A DNA stretch of 64,000 nucleotides, from positions 21,522,479 through 21,586,478 of the forward strand of contig NC_135243.1 in NCBI RefSeq assembly GCF_947623445.1, written 5' to 3'. Below are positions 11,343-23,900 of this stretch, piece by piece (positions within the stretch are counted from its first letter, which is position 1; every line of letters begins with the position of its first letter). A model generated the notes under the pieces. The model searched no databases and was not told where the DNA came from. It worked only from the letters and a program-made list of their open reading frames with translations. A program made the translations under genes and the position numbers. Origin of the DNA: Clavelina lepadiformis (Eukaryota > Chordata > Ascidiacea > Aplousobranchia > Clavelinidae).

Positions 11343-13009
11343 ACTGCGCTGATTTTCTTGAAATGCGATTTCAAAGCATAAATTCCTAGTTCTATGATAT
11401 GACAGTTATTTTATATGAAAAATCCCAAGGATGTGTTTCAGATGCAGATTCTTGTTCATATACCTATGACCTAGTACCTCTGAACAACAGAGTTCTATTT
11501 AAAACTCAAGAATTTAGTCCATTGGCTACCAAAGTTAAACAATTATGGTAGCAACGTGCATTCTAGGAAACAAAATGAAGATCAAACAGTATATTAAATT
11601 TATATAATTTCCATACATTTTGTAATGATGACTTCATGTGCATAATGAATGCACGTTCAAGAAAAACTCATTAGAGATAACTAATGTTGACAAGCTACAC
11701 AATGTGACTTCATCTGAACATCTAATTAAAATGTCAATGCTCCAATGCAATGCAATTGCAATAAACAGAAGAACAAAAAAACTTAAGTAGAAAGACAAAT
11801 ATATGCATATACATTTAGAGTACGTCCAAGAGAGATAAAACAAACATTACGTTAGTGTCAAAACTAAATAGAAAATTTTCTAATTACTTGGGACCAGACC
11901 ATTTTGGCAATAAAAATTGAAGGGTCAGAATAACCAAAACTGCTACAGTACCTTTTAAACACACCAGGATTGATACAGTCAGGCACAAAACGACAAAAAA
12001 ACATCAAATTTATCATTTGTTTCATAAACATTAAACAGCAACATCAACGTGAATGTTAGTTGATGAATTAATAATACGCGTAGCACAATTGACACTGTTA
12101 ATTTGCATAAATGACACAAAAAATTGAAAGAATAACCTGAATAAGACGGAAAAAGTGGTCATAATATCCAAAGACTGGTCATAGTAAACGGAGAATTTTT
12201 CATGGCAAAATTCGAGACCGTTATAAAATGATCATATAAAGCAGGAGGTCATAATGTGTACGTACAAAAAGTAAAAAAAAAAACACTAAAAGACACTCCT
12301 GTTACACAAAGTTTGACTGTTTTCCTGAACCTGCACAATGCGCAGATGGAAAGCATAAAACATATGAACAGCCTCCGATACAAAAGCTTGTTAAATGAAG
12401 AAATAATTAATCAGCCGAACAATACAAAATTTTATGATCTACAATAAAAACTGCTGGTATTGCAATAGTAGACCAGGCCACCAGGCTGTACTACAGCTGC
12501 TTAAAAAATGACAAAATTATAGACCATAGATCAGTGCTTCTTAAACTAGGAGCCAAACTTGGGCTTCCTAAACTGTACTGAGGGGTCAGGAGTATGTTCT
12601 GTCCAGAAACAGTCATGACATCTAAATATATTATTACATATACAGTATATGATATAGTTAGTCTTTATGGGTTATAGACATTTTAAAAAGCAGTTTTAGA
12701 AAGGTTTTTAAGGTTGGAAAAATATTTGTTTGAAAATGCTGGCACGTTGTCATATAGGCATATACATTAACCTGAATAACAACAGATACCAACTTTAGTA
12801 GCATGTAACAAACCAACATAATCGTGCATGAGTGCATTGAGTGCATTCATCAAACACCTGTTTGACAATTATAAGAATGAAACGATTTAAAAAGTAATTA
12901 AAAACAATTAATTATAACAAAGATATAGTTGGAACTTTTATTTAAACATAAGTGCATTTATATCAAATTACTATCATAAAGGAAAAGTTTATGGAGCCTT
13001 GTCTGGTAC
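11343..13009. other. Intergenic region between the VRK copies
   Basis: AT-rich and without a supported exon. The homology between the two VRK copies stops about 15 bases upstream of each ATG, so this stretch is unique. A hAT-like terminal sequence is present at 12532. Confidence 0.5.
12532..12600. mobile_element. Possible hAT-like terminal fragment
   Basis: Begins CAGTGCTTCTTAAACTAGG, resembling the CAGTG-type ends of the complete hAT-like elements elsewhere in the window (for example 59856). I could not find the opposite end or a matching 8-bp target duplication, so it is at best a fragment. Confidence 0.25.
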
Positions 13010-13090
13010 CATTTTCATTCATCTCCCACTTCACTTTTTTTCAATGACTGCATTTCCGGTAGTGTTATGGTACTTTGTGTACTCGCATGA
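13010..13090 (-). pseudogene. Third short remnant of the VRK 3' end
   Basis: On the plus strand this piece reads TTCATCTCCCACTTCAC, then GACTGCATTT and TACTTTGTGTACTCGCAT, paralleling the last codons and 3' flank of the intact gene (9448-9515). It sits just beyond the 3' end of the second VRK copy, and is followed by 3' flank sequence again. It is therefore a further partial duplicate of the same 3' end, more diverged than the main copy. Confidence 0.55.
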
Positions 13091-14887
13091 TACCATTATT
13101 TTTATGAAGCACAAAACTATGCAAACAAAATATTAATAGAAAAGGCGAAAGGTAAAGCATGTCACCTTCTTAAATCTCATTTAAATTCATTACCCGTCTC
13201 ACTCATGCGATTGCATTTTGCAAAAGTGTTGGAGTAGTTTGTGTGTCCACAGATGCCTTGGGAAGAATTAGTTTACGTCTTTTAGTAAAAACAGGATCCT
13301 TACCAAACATTTGTCCGGTTAATTCATCAACGTAGTTTAAGTATGCAATGGTGGCCTTGAGAATCTTGGGCTTCTGGACTTAACTGAAGATAAAATCTTC
13401 AGTGTTTCATTTTCATCGGGTTAAGCTTCATTTTGAGAAGTCACGAGTTAGTCATCACTGTCCTCTGGAGTTAAACTGGTTGATGTTGATTTTGCAGAGT
13501 TAAACATGGAAGAACTTTTCTGTTGCTTTCTTCACTTGCTTGGTTCAATTTTCTGATCTATGTTAGAAGAGGCTGTATCCTTGGAGCTGAAAGGTTTTGA
13601 GATCTTTCTGGAAATTACTCCTAGTGGAGCACCGGGAATTAGCGCTTGCCTATTTGACATCTTAAAAAAACTCATCGTTGCTATGATGACATCTTCTATC
13701 ATCTTTCTCGTCACTTGATGAAGAAGTGGACTCTTCTGATGTCCTCATAACACGTTGAGTTCTCTTCTCTTCTAATGGAGACTTAACATTTTACCGGTGC
13801 TCACTGTTTTGGTAACTGATTCTGCTCTGCGTGACTTCTTTGTTGTCGGTAGCTCAATATCTTCATCTACTACGGAAAAATCAAGCGGCGATGACAAACT
13901 AATACCCATTGATTTTAACGTTGTTTTAAATATATTTTGAAGCTTTTTGTAATCAGGTTCCTCATAATAATCAAGTCCAACAACAAATTGTAGGAATTCT
14001 ACTATTTCAGATAAATTGCCGTTCTTGCAAGTGTCTCTAACAAATTTCTTCACATCATCTAAAGCATTAATTTTAGCATCACGAACATATGCACAATCAG
14101 AAAGCTTATCTTCCCATGGGAGGCGACCACATAGCAAATGGACAAGAAAAAAGCCTAGAATTTCCATATCTCCTCTCCGAGATGGGTTAGCGCCTTCATG
14201 AGCATCTGTGCTTGTATACTCTATTGTTCCGTTGTGAGCATTCTTTGGATCTGTCATGTATTTTTTGTGGGAGTTGTCGACCATATAACGATATGCTGAA
14301 CTATAGTTAACTAAATATAACTTGTTGCTGTTAGTATACCCACACAAAATATTTGCTCCTTTGATGTCAGCGTGCACGTATTCCTTTTCATGCATGTAAT
14401 GGAGAGCATCTAACATCATGATGGCAATTTTCGCAACAGTTTCACGTTTAAATTTCTTGCCCGCCTTCAACCACAAGTTATGAAGATCTGAACCAAACCT
14501 TGGCATCACAAGAAATCGGAGTTTTTCTTTGTTGCGTTCATGTAAGCCATGCGCTATGTAAGATGGTACACCCAAAAATGGAACTTTTGTGCGTTTCTTC
14601 CATGTTTCGATTTGGTCAGAGCGAGCTGCTCTCTGGTAGAAACTGATTTCACAAAACAATGGGCCATTTTCATGAGGTCTGACCTTTATAACATATGGTG
14701 CATTGTCTTTCTCGGAATATTCGGAAACCTTGTCGGCTAAATAAATCAACCCATAACCATTTGACCTAATCAAATGTTGGACATTCCAGGTTTTCTTCTG
14801 AAGATCAGTTAGCACTTCTCCGGGTGGTAACAGCTTGCATAGCTGATGTTGGTTTTTCTTTGGTTTACCTTTTCCTTTAGCAGGCAT
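13090..14887 (-). pseudogene. Decayed tandem copy of the VRK kinase
   Basis: From the ATG at 14887, 371 codons align without gaps to the intact VRK and then leave frame at 13772. Homology to the Ser/Lys-rich tail and about 100 bases of 3' flank continues in other frames to about 13090. The kinase domain stays open, but two loop glycines are replaced (IRSNGYG instead of IGSGGFG) and DFG 194-196 reads NYS, so catalysis is not expected even if translated. Lys68 and Asp174 remain. Long blocks (residues 1-34, 75-182, 220-300) are almost identical to the intact copy, while the ATP-loop and DFG segments are strongly diverged. This patchwork suggests gene conversion, or a pseudokinase retained for a time as in vertebrate VRK3. 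Loss of the tail argues for a pseudogene. Confidence 0.85.
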
Positions 14888-15504
14888 ACTGTGCCGATGT
14901 TTTAATAAATGGAAAGTAAAAATTTAAAATATAAAAAAGAGAAATAAACAAAAAATTACACAAACAACATAACTAAATCATGGACGGTATTCTAAACAAA
15001 AAAAGTTAATAAAATCAAGACTCAAGTATTCTAAAGTCCTTAAGTCAAAACAGTACCAAGTGCATTGAAGCTTTTGTTTCAGGCAATATCCACAGATTAA
15101 AAAGTTCATAAAATATAATACTGCCTACAAATGTACTTAACTGAAAAGCATTTAGATCGTAATGAATTTTGATACTTTTGCAAACTCAAAATCTGTAGCC
15201 AAGGGTTAAACTTTTACAAAGTCAAATATGTGAATTAATCTCCGATTAAGTTATATGTAGTTTTGCATTAATAATGTTTACTGCTAAAATTCCAAACACT
15301 AATACAAAAAAGTACTTTCTTAAATGCAATTTTGCTATGGACTAGGTTAACTTTGTGGACTTGTAATGAAAATTATTCAAAGAGTTTGATAAAATAAAGA
15401 GCCATGCTTTAAATTTGTCACTTCATTGGTAATGAAAGAACTCAAACTGTTTTTACCTCATACAAAAATACTTATAATTCACGCCATGTATGTAATCCTT
15501 AATA
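14888..15504. other. No gene seen
   Basis: AT-rich sequence with no supported exon or repeat; it follows directly on the 5' boundary of the VRK duplication. Confidence 0.5.
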
Positions 15505-15910
15505 GACCCTTTCCGAGCTACTGTCTGGGTGGCAAGATTTTTTTAATCGCTTATACCGGTAGTTAACAATGCAAAGTGTCGACCCATTTTTTAAATGATG
15601 ATGATTTTTTTAAACATGCAAGCGTTCTGGTCATTGGATTGCGAAAATATCGTTCAGGTGAGTTGCATATCAATTCCTTTACGCGATTAAAAAATGTCAA
15701 AATAAATTGCCTATTTTTATATTTTATTTTCAATTTTTTTTTATTGCTTAAAAGAATTTATATGCAACTCAACTGAGCCTAATCTTTATAGTTGAATGGC
15801 TAGAATGGTTAAAAGAATCAAAGTCAGTCAAAAATTTCCATTTTTAAATATAGACGATCGAAAAAATCATGCCAACCAAAATGAATGGTGGCGGTAATTA
15901 GGAAAGAGTC
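15505..15910. mobile_element. Small inverted-repeat element (MITE) with TA target duplication
   Basis: The ends GACCCTTTCC and GGAAAGAGTC are inverted repeats with one mismatch, flanked on both sides by TA (15503-15504, 15911-15912). Further in, GGGTGGCAAGATTTTTTTAA on the left matches the reverse complement of the right arm (GGTTGGCATGATTTTTTCGA), so the imperfect repeat extends about 50 bases. There is no coding capacity in 406 bases. TA duplication suggests a mariner/Tc-like family, but the superfamily is an inference. Confidence 0.6.
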
Positions 15911-16453
15911 TATACTAAGTTACTGCGTTGTGCTTTTCTTGAACTTCAGTGGATTGGCCCAATTAAGGTGTGTTATTTTGCACTTAATGATTTGGAAAAA
16001 ACAACTGTGCACTTAATTTCCAGTTTATTAGAAGATTACATTACCTTTTATGGGCCAACTGGAAAGTATGGCAGTTTTCGGTGAGAACTTATGTGTGTAA
16101 TCGTGCATAGGCTATACAAATCCTTTAATTTTGGCTTGATGGCGAAGACTGCCTCAATTCTTCCTCTACTAATTAGAGCTGTAACTGGCATTAAACCAAC
16201 CAATTTTTCTTGATTAATTTATTATAAGACGGAATGATAATAAAAATTTTCGGCGGACTCGGTGACAAACCTGGTGTTTGTTTGCATGTATGTGGATGTG
16301 ACACTGACACAACGTAGCCTACACACGTTTAACAAAATAGCAAAATATATGAAAACACTCTAGAAATTCTATGTTAAGTACCTCTACACGAGCCTTCGCT
16401 AGCATAAGCTGGCTTCATCAGGTGTACTAGCTAAGAGATCATTCTACCGTAAC

Positions 16454-16681
16454 CAATGTTCCCTCTAATTTTTCACGAGTCTGAGCAAACACTCTAACTC
16501 CCTGAGCGGTCCCTTGGACCACTGTGAGCAACATCAGACGTGCGCGTGTTCATTATTATGCGTTTATTCTATTTTCAATTCAGGGTGGATTTTTTTCTTG
16601 TGCGCAGCACAGATTTTCTGTGCGCGGAGACCGTGTCAGCAGTGCGCATTTGCGCACGCGCGCAGCTTAGAGGGAACATTG
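16454..16681. mobile_element. hAT-like MITE (CAATGTTCCCTCTAA ends)
   Basis: The ends CAATGTTCCCTCTAA and TTAGAGGGAACATTG are inverted repeats, and a perfect 8-bp direct repeat ACCGTAAC flanks the element (16446-16453 and 16682-16689). The inside is unusually rich in GCGC-type steps for this region. At 228 bases it cannot encode a transposase. An 8-bp duplication is the hallmark of the hAT superfamily. Confidence 0.9.
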
Positions 16682-16976
16682 ACCGTAACTAGGAATTGCA
16701 TGTACCGTCACACGTACACGACCATTTCAATTTGATTCAGCTCCCAAAGTTAATTCAACCATTTTCCTGCTTGCTAATTGTTCGTGAGCATGTATTTTAT
16801 TGTGCTATAACTACAACGGTCAGCATCCCAACTTTCGCTCAGCACAGTCAATGGCGAAAAATAAACGACAGAATAACCAACGGAAGAGTCAGCATTGGAA
16901 AATTAAACCAACGGAAAACAGGGGAATCTGAAAATGATTGTAATGAAAATGGCGGTAGTGGAAATTGATGATAAAC

Positions 16977-19352
16977 CTTTCGGTTTTGGGTAAATGTTTC
17001 CATTAAAATAAATATAATTTAAAGAGATAAGAATATAGTCGAAAAAAATTATCAGGTTTTTCTTGTCCATTGATCTGGTTGATAAGGTTTAAAAATGTAT
17101 GGGTAAATGTTATTTTTAATTGATTTTGTTAACTTTTAGGTTGTGGTTAAATAAATATGAGTTGAACGAGTCTTAGGCCATGATTAAACGCACAGCAGTT
17201 TTTACAAAACAATAAAATGACTTTTACGTAGAACACAAACTTTATTATTGTCAATGTTTATATTGGATCCCATTGAGTCAGCACGAATGTGGTATCCAAG
17301 GCGAAATATCAATTTTACATAGTATACCACACATGAGTGTTTTATACAATTTATTTCATTTTTTGTGCTGTGTGGAAGTAAAAAAAATATAGCCTACCAG
17401 TTGCTGCTATATGCACCGTCAATGTGCGTGTTTTTAATAAATCAAAGTTTTTGATTTCTTGCTTGTTCAAATAAAAAAGACCATCCGTGTTTTAAGGGTA
17501 AAATATTTTGTTTCTGAATTTCTAAACTTAAGAAATTAAACTTCAACTTTGCGTTTGTTCTTAAAACAGTAAAACTTTCAACCAAAAGTCAAACCAGTTA
17601 CTAAAATACATTACTGGAGATTTAATAATTCTATTCCGAACATTTTAAAAATCAACATATTAACTCACAAACTAAGTCGTTTCGTTTATTTTTTGTCTTT
17701 TTCGTTGGGGCAACGAAGAATAAAATGACAACTATTAACGTGATAAAATAAGAAATCTATCAGCAACCAATGCAACACGTACACAGAATTGTCGGTTTTG
17801 TTAACCTTTTATAAATAAATAAGAAAACATGTTAAATAATACAACAATACAAAATAGCGATTTTAACAGAAACAATAAAGAACACAAACTAAAATCAGAC
17901 GTAACAAACAATTATTTTGTATTCATCCAGGGATGACCAAGAATATCTTGGTCGCGAATCTGGATCGCAGGAAAGCATCCATGCGATCAGATGCTTAGCT
18001 TCCCTGCTCCATGAAACCTGTGAAGTAAAGTAAATGAACATCGTCATCTTGGCTTGTAGGCTTATTTTCGGCAAAATAAAAACCCGATGAGTAATTCTAC
18101 ATTAAGCAAAATAAAGCATTGCATCGTGATTTGTGAACATCAAACTATCATTTTAAATTTATACATTCACCTTGAATTTGACATCTTCTTCTGATAGCTT
18201 CTCCTTCGCCTTGAAGGGAACTTAGTCTACCCGCACAACATTTCGTGTAGCACCTAACGACCATGTTGCCGAGGAGCTTGAGTAGTAATAGGCCTAACTC
18301 TGCAAATATAAACAAGTTTGTTTGAATGAAGTTCTGTTATATTCCACTGATTTTGTCGCAGCTTGGTAGATACCAAATCTAATTCACCTCGGTGTACGAC
18401 TCGGGATTGTAAAATAATAGTGTTCCTGAAAAACCTTTATAACGATCTGCATGGAGTAGAGTCCCACAACCGAAATCGATGAGCTTTGCATCGCCAGTGT
18501 TGAAGTCTAAAACGATTTTTTCACTCTATAGATCTCGATGAACAACTCCACACTTGTGAATGTGGATATTGGCTTCCACAACCTGAAAAATAATCATATC
18601 AATCATAAGGTTACTCAGCGAAAAACAACATATGATTTAAATATTTAAATTAGGTTGAATTAAATCAAATGAAATGGTATTTTAAAAAGAACAACGTTAC
18701 CTGCTCGAAAATCAAGCGAGCGGTTGTTACAGTCATCCATCCAACCTCCTGGACATAATCCCACAGGTCCATAGAGTGCTCTGATCTTTCTAAGATCATG
18801 ATATAAGAATCTTTTAACTCAAACCACTCATGAAGAGTGATTATTCCTTGATGTTCTTTGATTCTTCAAAATACAAACAAAACGTTAATGTTTATGGGTG
18901 GTTAACAACATTTAAAATGTTCACAATGCAAACATGATGTTTAATTTTTGTTCGACTTTATTCTAGAACCCGAATCGGTATTGTGATAACCAAGTTAAAA
19001 CTCTTATAATAATCAGCATAACGTCAACAATCTCGAATATATTTAACAAAAGTCAAGATTTAAATTTATTTTATCCCAGGGGATAAGCGAAAAGCTATGT
19101 CGTCTATAATAATCATAAAGGTTTTGATCTCAAAAGCTTTACAAACATGTAATGTAAAACGGAATTTTTCAAATTGCAGACTGTCCGAACCAAGGTAGAC
19201 ATCAAAGCTGGTTTATTTGTTAAGATTTCTTTAACAAATAGACTCACCTTAACGATATGATAGCGATTTCTTGCCGATTATTCTGATTCTTAATCTTCTC
19301 CCAATGTTTCACGTTTCACGTTGCTTATCCGGCTTTCTCACCGCTTTGTACA
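16977..19352 (-). repeat. Inverted copy of the PIM kinase segment (left arm)
   Basis: This block is the reverse complement, with substitutions and small indels, of 30603-33308. The match starts inside PIM exon 2 (TGTACAAAGCGGTGAG) and runs through the introns, remaining exons and about 1.2 kb of 3' flank to CTTTCGG at 16977-16983. Because introns are included, it is a DNA-level duplication, not a retrocopy. Confidence 0.9.
17924..19352 (-). pseudogene. Broken PIM kinase copy
   Basis: It retains recognisable counterparts of exons 2-6 of the PIM gene at 30175-32048 but no exon 1 and no glycine loop. The remnant of exon 2 also lacks the stretch with the ATP-binding lysine. The exon 5 counterpart contains an in-frame TAG where the intact gene reads GATATCCC. 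The exon 6 counterpart lacks 8 bases (GCTTAGAA in the intact gene), shifting its frame before the final HPWM motif. Several splice sites are still readable. It could not encode a kinase and was probably dead from the moment of duplication. Confidence 0.88.
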
Positions 19353-20984
19353 AGCAAACCCAGACTGACCTTCCCACCGATTATCGCACAACTAATCACA
19401 AAAATTACATTTCCACTAAAAGCGAACAACGTTTCTCGCCTCCGGTAGTAAAGGCGTAAATGGCAAAGCGCACGTGACACACAAAATAGATTTCGAGGCT
19501 TGTTTTAAAAAGCAAACTAAGATTAGAACCGCAATCACAACTGGGTGATACACAAACTAGTGGAAAATTAGTAACATATACTTCAATATAGGCTAGGTAT
19601 GTCTTTTATACGTCGGTCTGTACTCGTACATGCATACACCATAACTGTTTTGGAGGTTTTATTTTACTCCTATAGATTAGTTTAGTCCAATGTGCGTGTT
19701 GTCTGATTTTATTCTAACTGTGCATTGTTTCATTTATATGTATTTGCTCTTCTGTTTTTTTATGACTGCTCTCGCACTCCTTCACCTTTCATAAGTGCAT
19801 ATTCTTTTGTCTCTTTTTCGTGACGCTTTATTCCGCTACCACTAGGACCTAATTGGTAATTACCGGCCCGCGCTCATTGTCTTGTTACAAGGTGGAGGTG
19901 GAATCATTGTTTTTTGTGTGGCGGTCGGCTCTCAAGTGCTGGAGAGAATGGAAAGATTTACTCCACGTTTTGGATATGTAGTGAATGTGTAAGTGATGCG
20001 TAATAAAGCCACCCTTTTAAATTGATTTCTTTCGTTTTAGTTCTGGTCTCATACGTCAACTGCTGTTTATTTGATGTTATGCTGCTCCAGCAGTTTTATG
20101 ATTGCAATTAAAGGATAATAATCGACTGGCCTCCGGTTCGACACGGTTGACCGCAAATTCGGGAAGCGAAACTCGTAAAGTTTTACCGATTACCAGTGGA
20201 GAGACGAAAATAAGTGTTACATGTTCTTAACACTGAAGGCTCAACTCTTCGAGTACCTTACAATTTACAGGTTTACACCCGATATACAAGTTCACGCTGT
20301 TTATTTGCTCCGAAGTGTTTCAGCAAACATAAGTATTTCAAAATATTATCATTTAAAGTAACAACATCAATAATGAACAAATGTCATTTCACACATTTCA
20401 CACATTCTACAGTTTAACAATTAACAATATTTAATTCACTTCTAAACCCTTGAAGAAACTTGAAAAATAATTGAACTATTAACATAAGTCTTGTGCAAAC
20501 ACCTTAAATTCAGCAGCTCAACAACATCCAACAGTTGTCACCTTTCATAACACAAAACGTGCGAAGCAATTTTGAATGTGCAGAAAATGTTTGATCATGA
20601 GATCGGTAGCTCTGTGATAAGGCACCTACTGCTGGTTACACAAATTTCATAATGAGCAGTTGTCAATATAATCATTATCACATATAATCATCACAAGTAT
20701 GCGCATTTCGTTCAAATACATCGACCAATACCGGGTGACGACGATAATCGGAAGTTTGATTCTCTTAATGATCATTTTCCGTAATTGTAGCATACAGTAA
20801 ACGACATTAACCCCTTGTCATTAAATCCAAAAATTCTCTGTGATTGAAACAACGGTACAAAATAAAGCAAAGATTTGTTTCATTAAATAGCCACAACAAC
20901 ACGTCGTACATGTGCGTGGAGTAGTTGCACATTTGCCTTTACAATTATTATTACAATGACACAAAATAATTTATGGATCCAAGT
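19353..20984. other. Gene-free region
   Basis: No supported exon. Around 19600-20060 the composition changes and an AATAAA (about 20000) and a repeated ATACGTC near both sides hint at an old inserted element, but ends could not be fixed. The part next to 20985 should be the 3' UTR of PWWP3A. Confidence 0.4.
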
Positions 20985-23900
20985 TCAAAGTGGAATATTC
21001 ATTTCTTTTGCAAAGTCTTTCAATTTATATTCCATTAGAGCACGTTGTTCATCCGTCAAAGGTTTGTTCAGTAAAGGGTCAGGTTTCCTGCCTTTGACCT
21101 TGCAGCCTTCTCTAAAAATCTATAGAAAATAACAATCATTAGTGACGATAAAAAATAACCAGACATTACAGGACAAAAAGCCTAATCAATACTGATTGCA
21201 TTCATTGCAACAACTGACAAAGACTGCGTACTAGTGCGTAGGTCGTCTTCATAACCATGAAGTCGTATATGATAGTTAGAAGTTTACAAATCAAATTACC
21301 TTTTCAGCTGACTTCAGATCTCGCTTTTGCAGTTTGTGGATGCTGTATATGATTGACTCGGGAAGAAACACATCAAATAATAAATCTCCGCGTTGCACAA
21401 ATCCAGTTACAGTTCTGGAATCACAGAAAACAATTTTAATTACAGTGGAATAAGCTTAATTACTTGTAAACTGTTTTTTTTTGTATATTACAGCGTTAAA
21501 GCATGTAGATACAATCCAAAAGTAGTTACTTGCAGTAGCAGTAGTAAAAATAGTTACAGTAGCTACCTTGCACTTTTCTGAATAAAGTCGCTTAGATGAA
21601 AGCAAACAGTTTCAAGTTGCTCGTTATCTTCAAAGTACGGGTTGTCAACTTTTGTTTTTAGACGTCTCACGGATCCGTTCTCCCATCTTGTAGCTAATAC
21701 ATTCATTCTGCACAATAACAAACAAACTATTAATAGGCCTATTATTAATAGGCATCACATTTTTTACTTTAAAACAAAACTTGATAGCTACACATTTAAA
21801 AAAGGAATAACAATATCATACCTTCTACTTGGCCTTTTTCTTTGCAGAATGTTCAAAAGGTAGGAGTGGCAGTTGCCATCCAAAATAAATTTGACAATCT
21901 TTAAGCTCCACTTGTTAAAGCGGACTAAAGTTTCTTTGTTTTCCTTTTCTTCCTTTTTTCTATCTTTTTCTTGGAAATATCCTTTTCTCTCTTCTTCTAT
22001 TTGGTGGTAGGCTTTTGTGTAAAATCTTCTAATATTTTTTGACTTAATACCAGAAGAAAAACCTTTGTCTTTCTTTGTAAATCTGCAAAAGATTGAAACA
22101 TGCTCAGTTAAAAACATTTACTAAAACTCTGTAGAACAAATAGCAGATAAAGATTTCAAACAGTACAAACTACATATTATAATAAACTACATTATAAAAT
22201 TACAATTTAAACAAAATATGGCTAAAAAAGTTTCATTGATGAAAACAACATAACGTATCAATATCTACAATGAATAAATAACGAGTTCTCACTTGGGGTG
22301 ACCAGTGTTTAGTGCAATGACGTTCTTGTCTGAAACAGATTTGACATAAGCTGGCCTAAGGCATGTTCTGCTTGAGTGTTTCGTCCATGCTAGGTCTCCA
22401 ACTTCCGGTTTATCTTCTGTTGCCGGCAAACCTAAGATACTCTGCAAACAAACGGTCTAATTAACCCTTTCCTTCCCGAATTATTTTCCCTTACTTCAAA
22501 AATTCTGAAATTTAGGCCATGTGTTACTTTTGTCTTCCTTGTACCAAAACTAAAGAAAAAATTCGGAAATTTTGGTTGCCTTGGCAACAGCGTAATGTTG
22601 CCAAATGGCAACATTGGTAAGAAATGGTATGGATATCTGTAATCTTTCACAAAACACTTCATAATTTCTTAACACAATTGTAATGTTATCGTTTAGTACA
22701 TGTTAAAAAAACCAAAATACATATAACTGGCGCCGCAAATTGGCTGTCATAAAACAGAAAAGAACAAGTTATTGCCTTTCAAAACGTACTCTCTGCTGGC
22801 CAAAATCACTTGGTGTGAAAGGCCATAAAGCAGTTGTTGCGTTCATTCAAGCATAGTCCTACGAGGCATTTGCTGCATTGCACCCGGGTGTAGCCAGATG
22901 GGCAATATCTGCAACGCATTCTTTTTGCAATATGATGAGGCCAGTGGTGCAAACCATCATACCGCACATCTGTAACTGGCAGGGCTTTCTTGGTCTTTTT
23001 TGAAGAGCATGTACTTTCATCATTCAGAGATGGTCTACCACGTTTCTTTATCTTTTGCTTTCCTGCCAAAGTTAGAGCAGAAGCGATACTGCTACGGAAA
23101 TCTTTTAATGGAAGATACCTTGGCTGGTTGTTCTGAGCCAAATGTCTACGATATAACAGCCACGCATTTAGCACTGCTACATCTAAACAATAATACACAA
23201 TGCGCATGTACCATTTTTTGCTCCGGATGTCTGTGCGATATAATTCCAGCATCATGTCGCACAGGCCTACTCCTCCCATGTGCTGGTTATATTCTTTCAC
23301 AACGTATGGCCTCTCCACATCGATCCTTTTCTTCTCAGCAACACTCCAGCGCTTGCACTTGTCTGCTGGATCAATGCTGCAGTACGTCGAAATCAAGTGG
23401 ACAGCTTTGTTGTCGCACCACTTCACAATGCTAACTCCTTCAGTATCTTCACATTTGTAGTCCAGGCTTCCACGTCCGTGCTGTTTCAGTTCTTTATCAG
23501 TCTTTAGTGTGCATCCTTTCAGCCTGTTTGATCGGATGGTGCCAACTGACCATATATTTTGCTGTTTGAGTAGACATACAAGATCAACCGAACTGAACCA
23601 GTTATCAAAATACACTTTGAAGTTCTTGTCTTCTGGAAGATTGTTTACAAGTCTCATGACAACATTTCCAGCAACGCCTAGGTTTCCAGGCAACTTCATA
23701 GCTTTGCCAGTATAAACCATGAAATCGTAAATCATACCAGACATGCCTGCTCTTGCAAATACCTTAAAGCCCCAACGATGAGGCTTATTTTTTATATATT
23801 GTTTGATCCCAGAACGCCCTTTGAAAGGGATCATCTGTTCATCAACAGAGTGGCGCTCTTCAGGCTCAAGCTGTGACATGGCATCACGCAGTCTTTTCAA

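Noticed and set aside
19600-20060. Possible second solo LTR (AATAAA near 20000, ATACGTC near both sides)
   Set aside because: No TG...CA ends with a clean short target duplication could be fixed, and no second copy is present in the window for comparison.
23000-23434. Long plus-strand frames of 144, 86 and 75 codons
   Set aside because: They overlap the piggyBac transposase on the opposite strand and are shadows of it.
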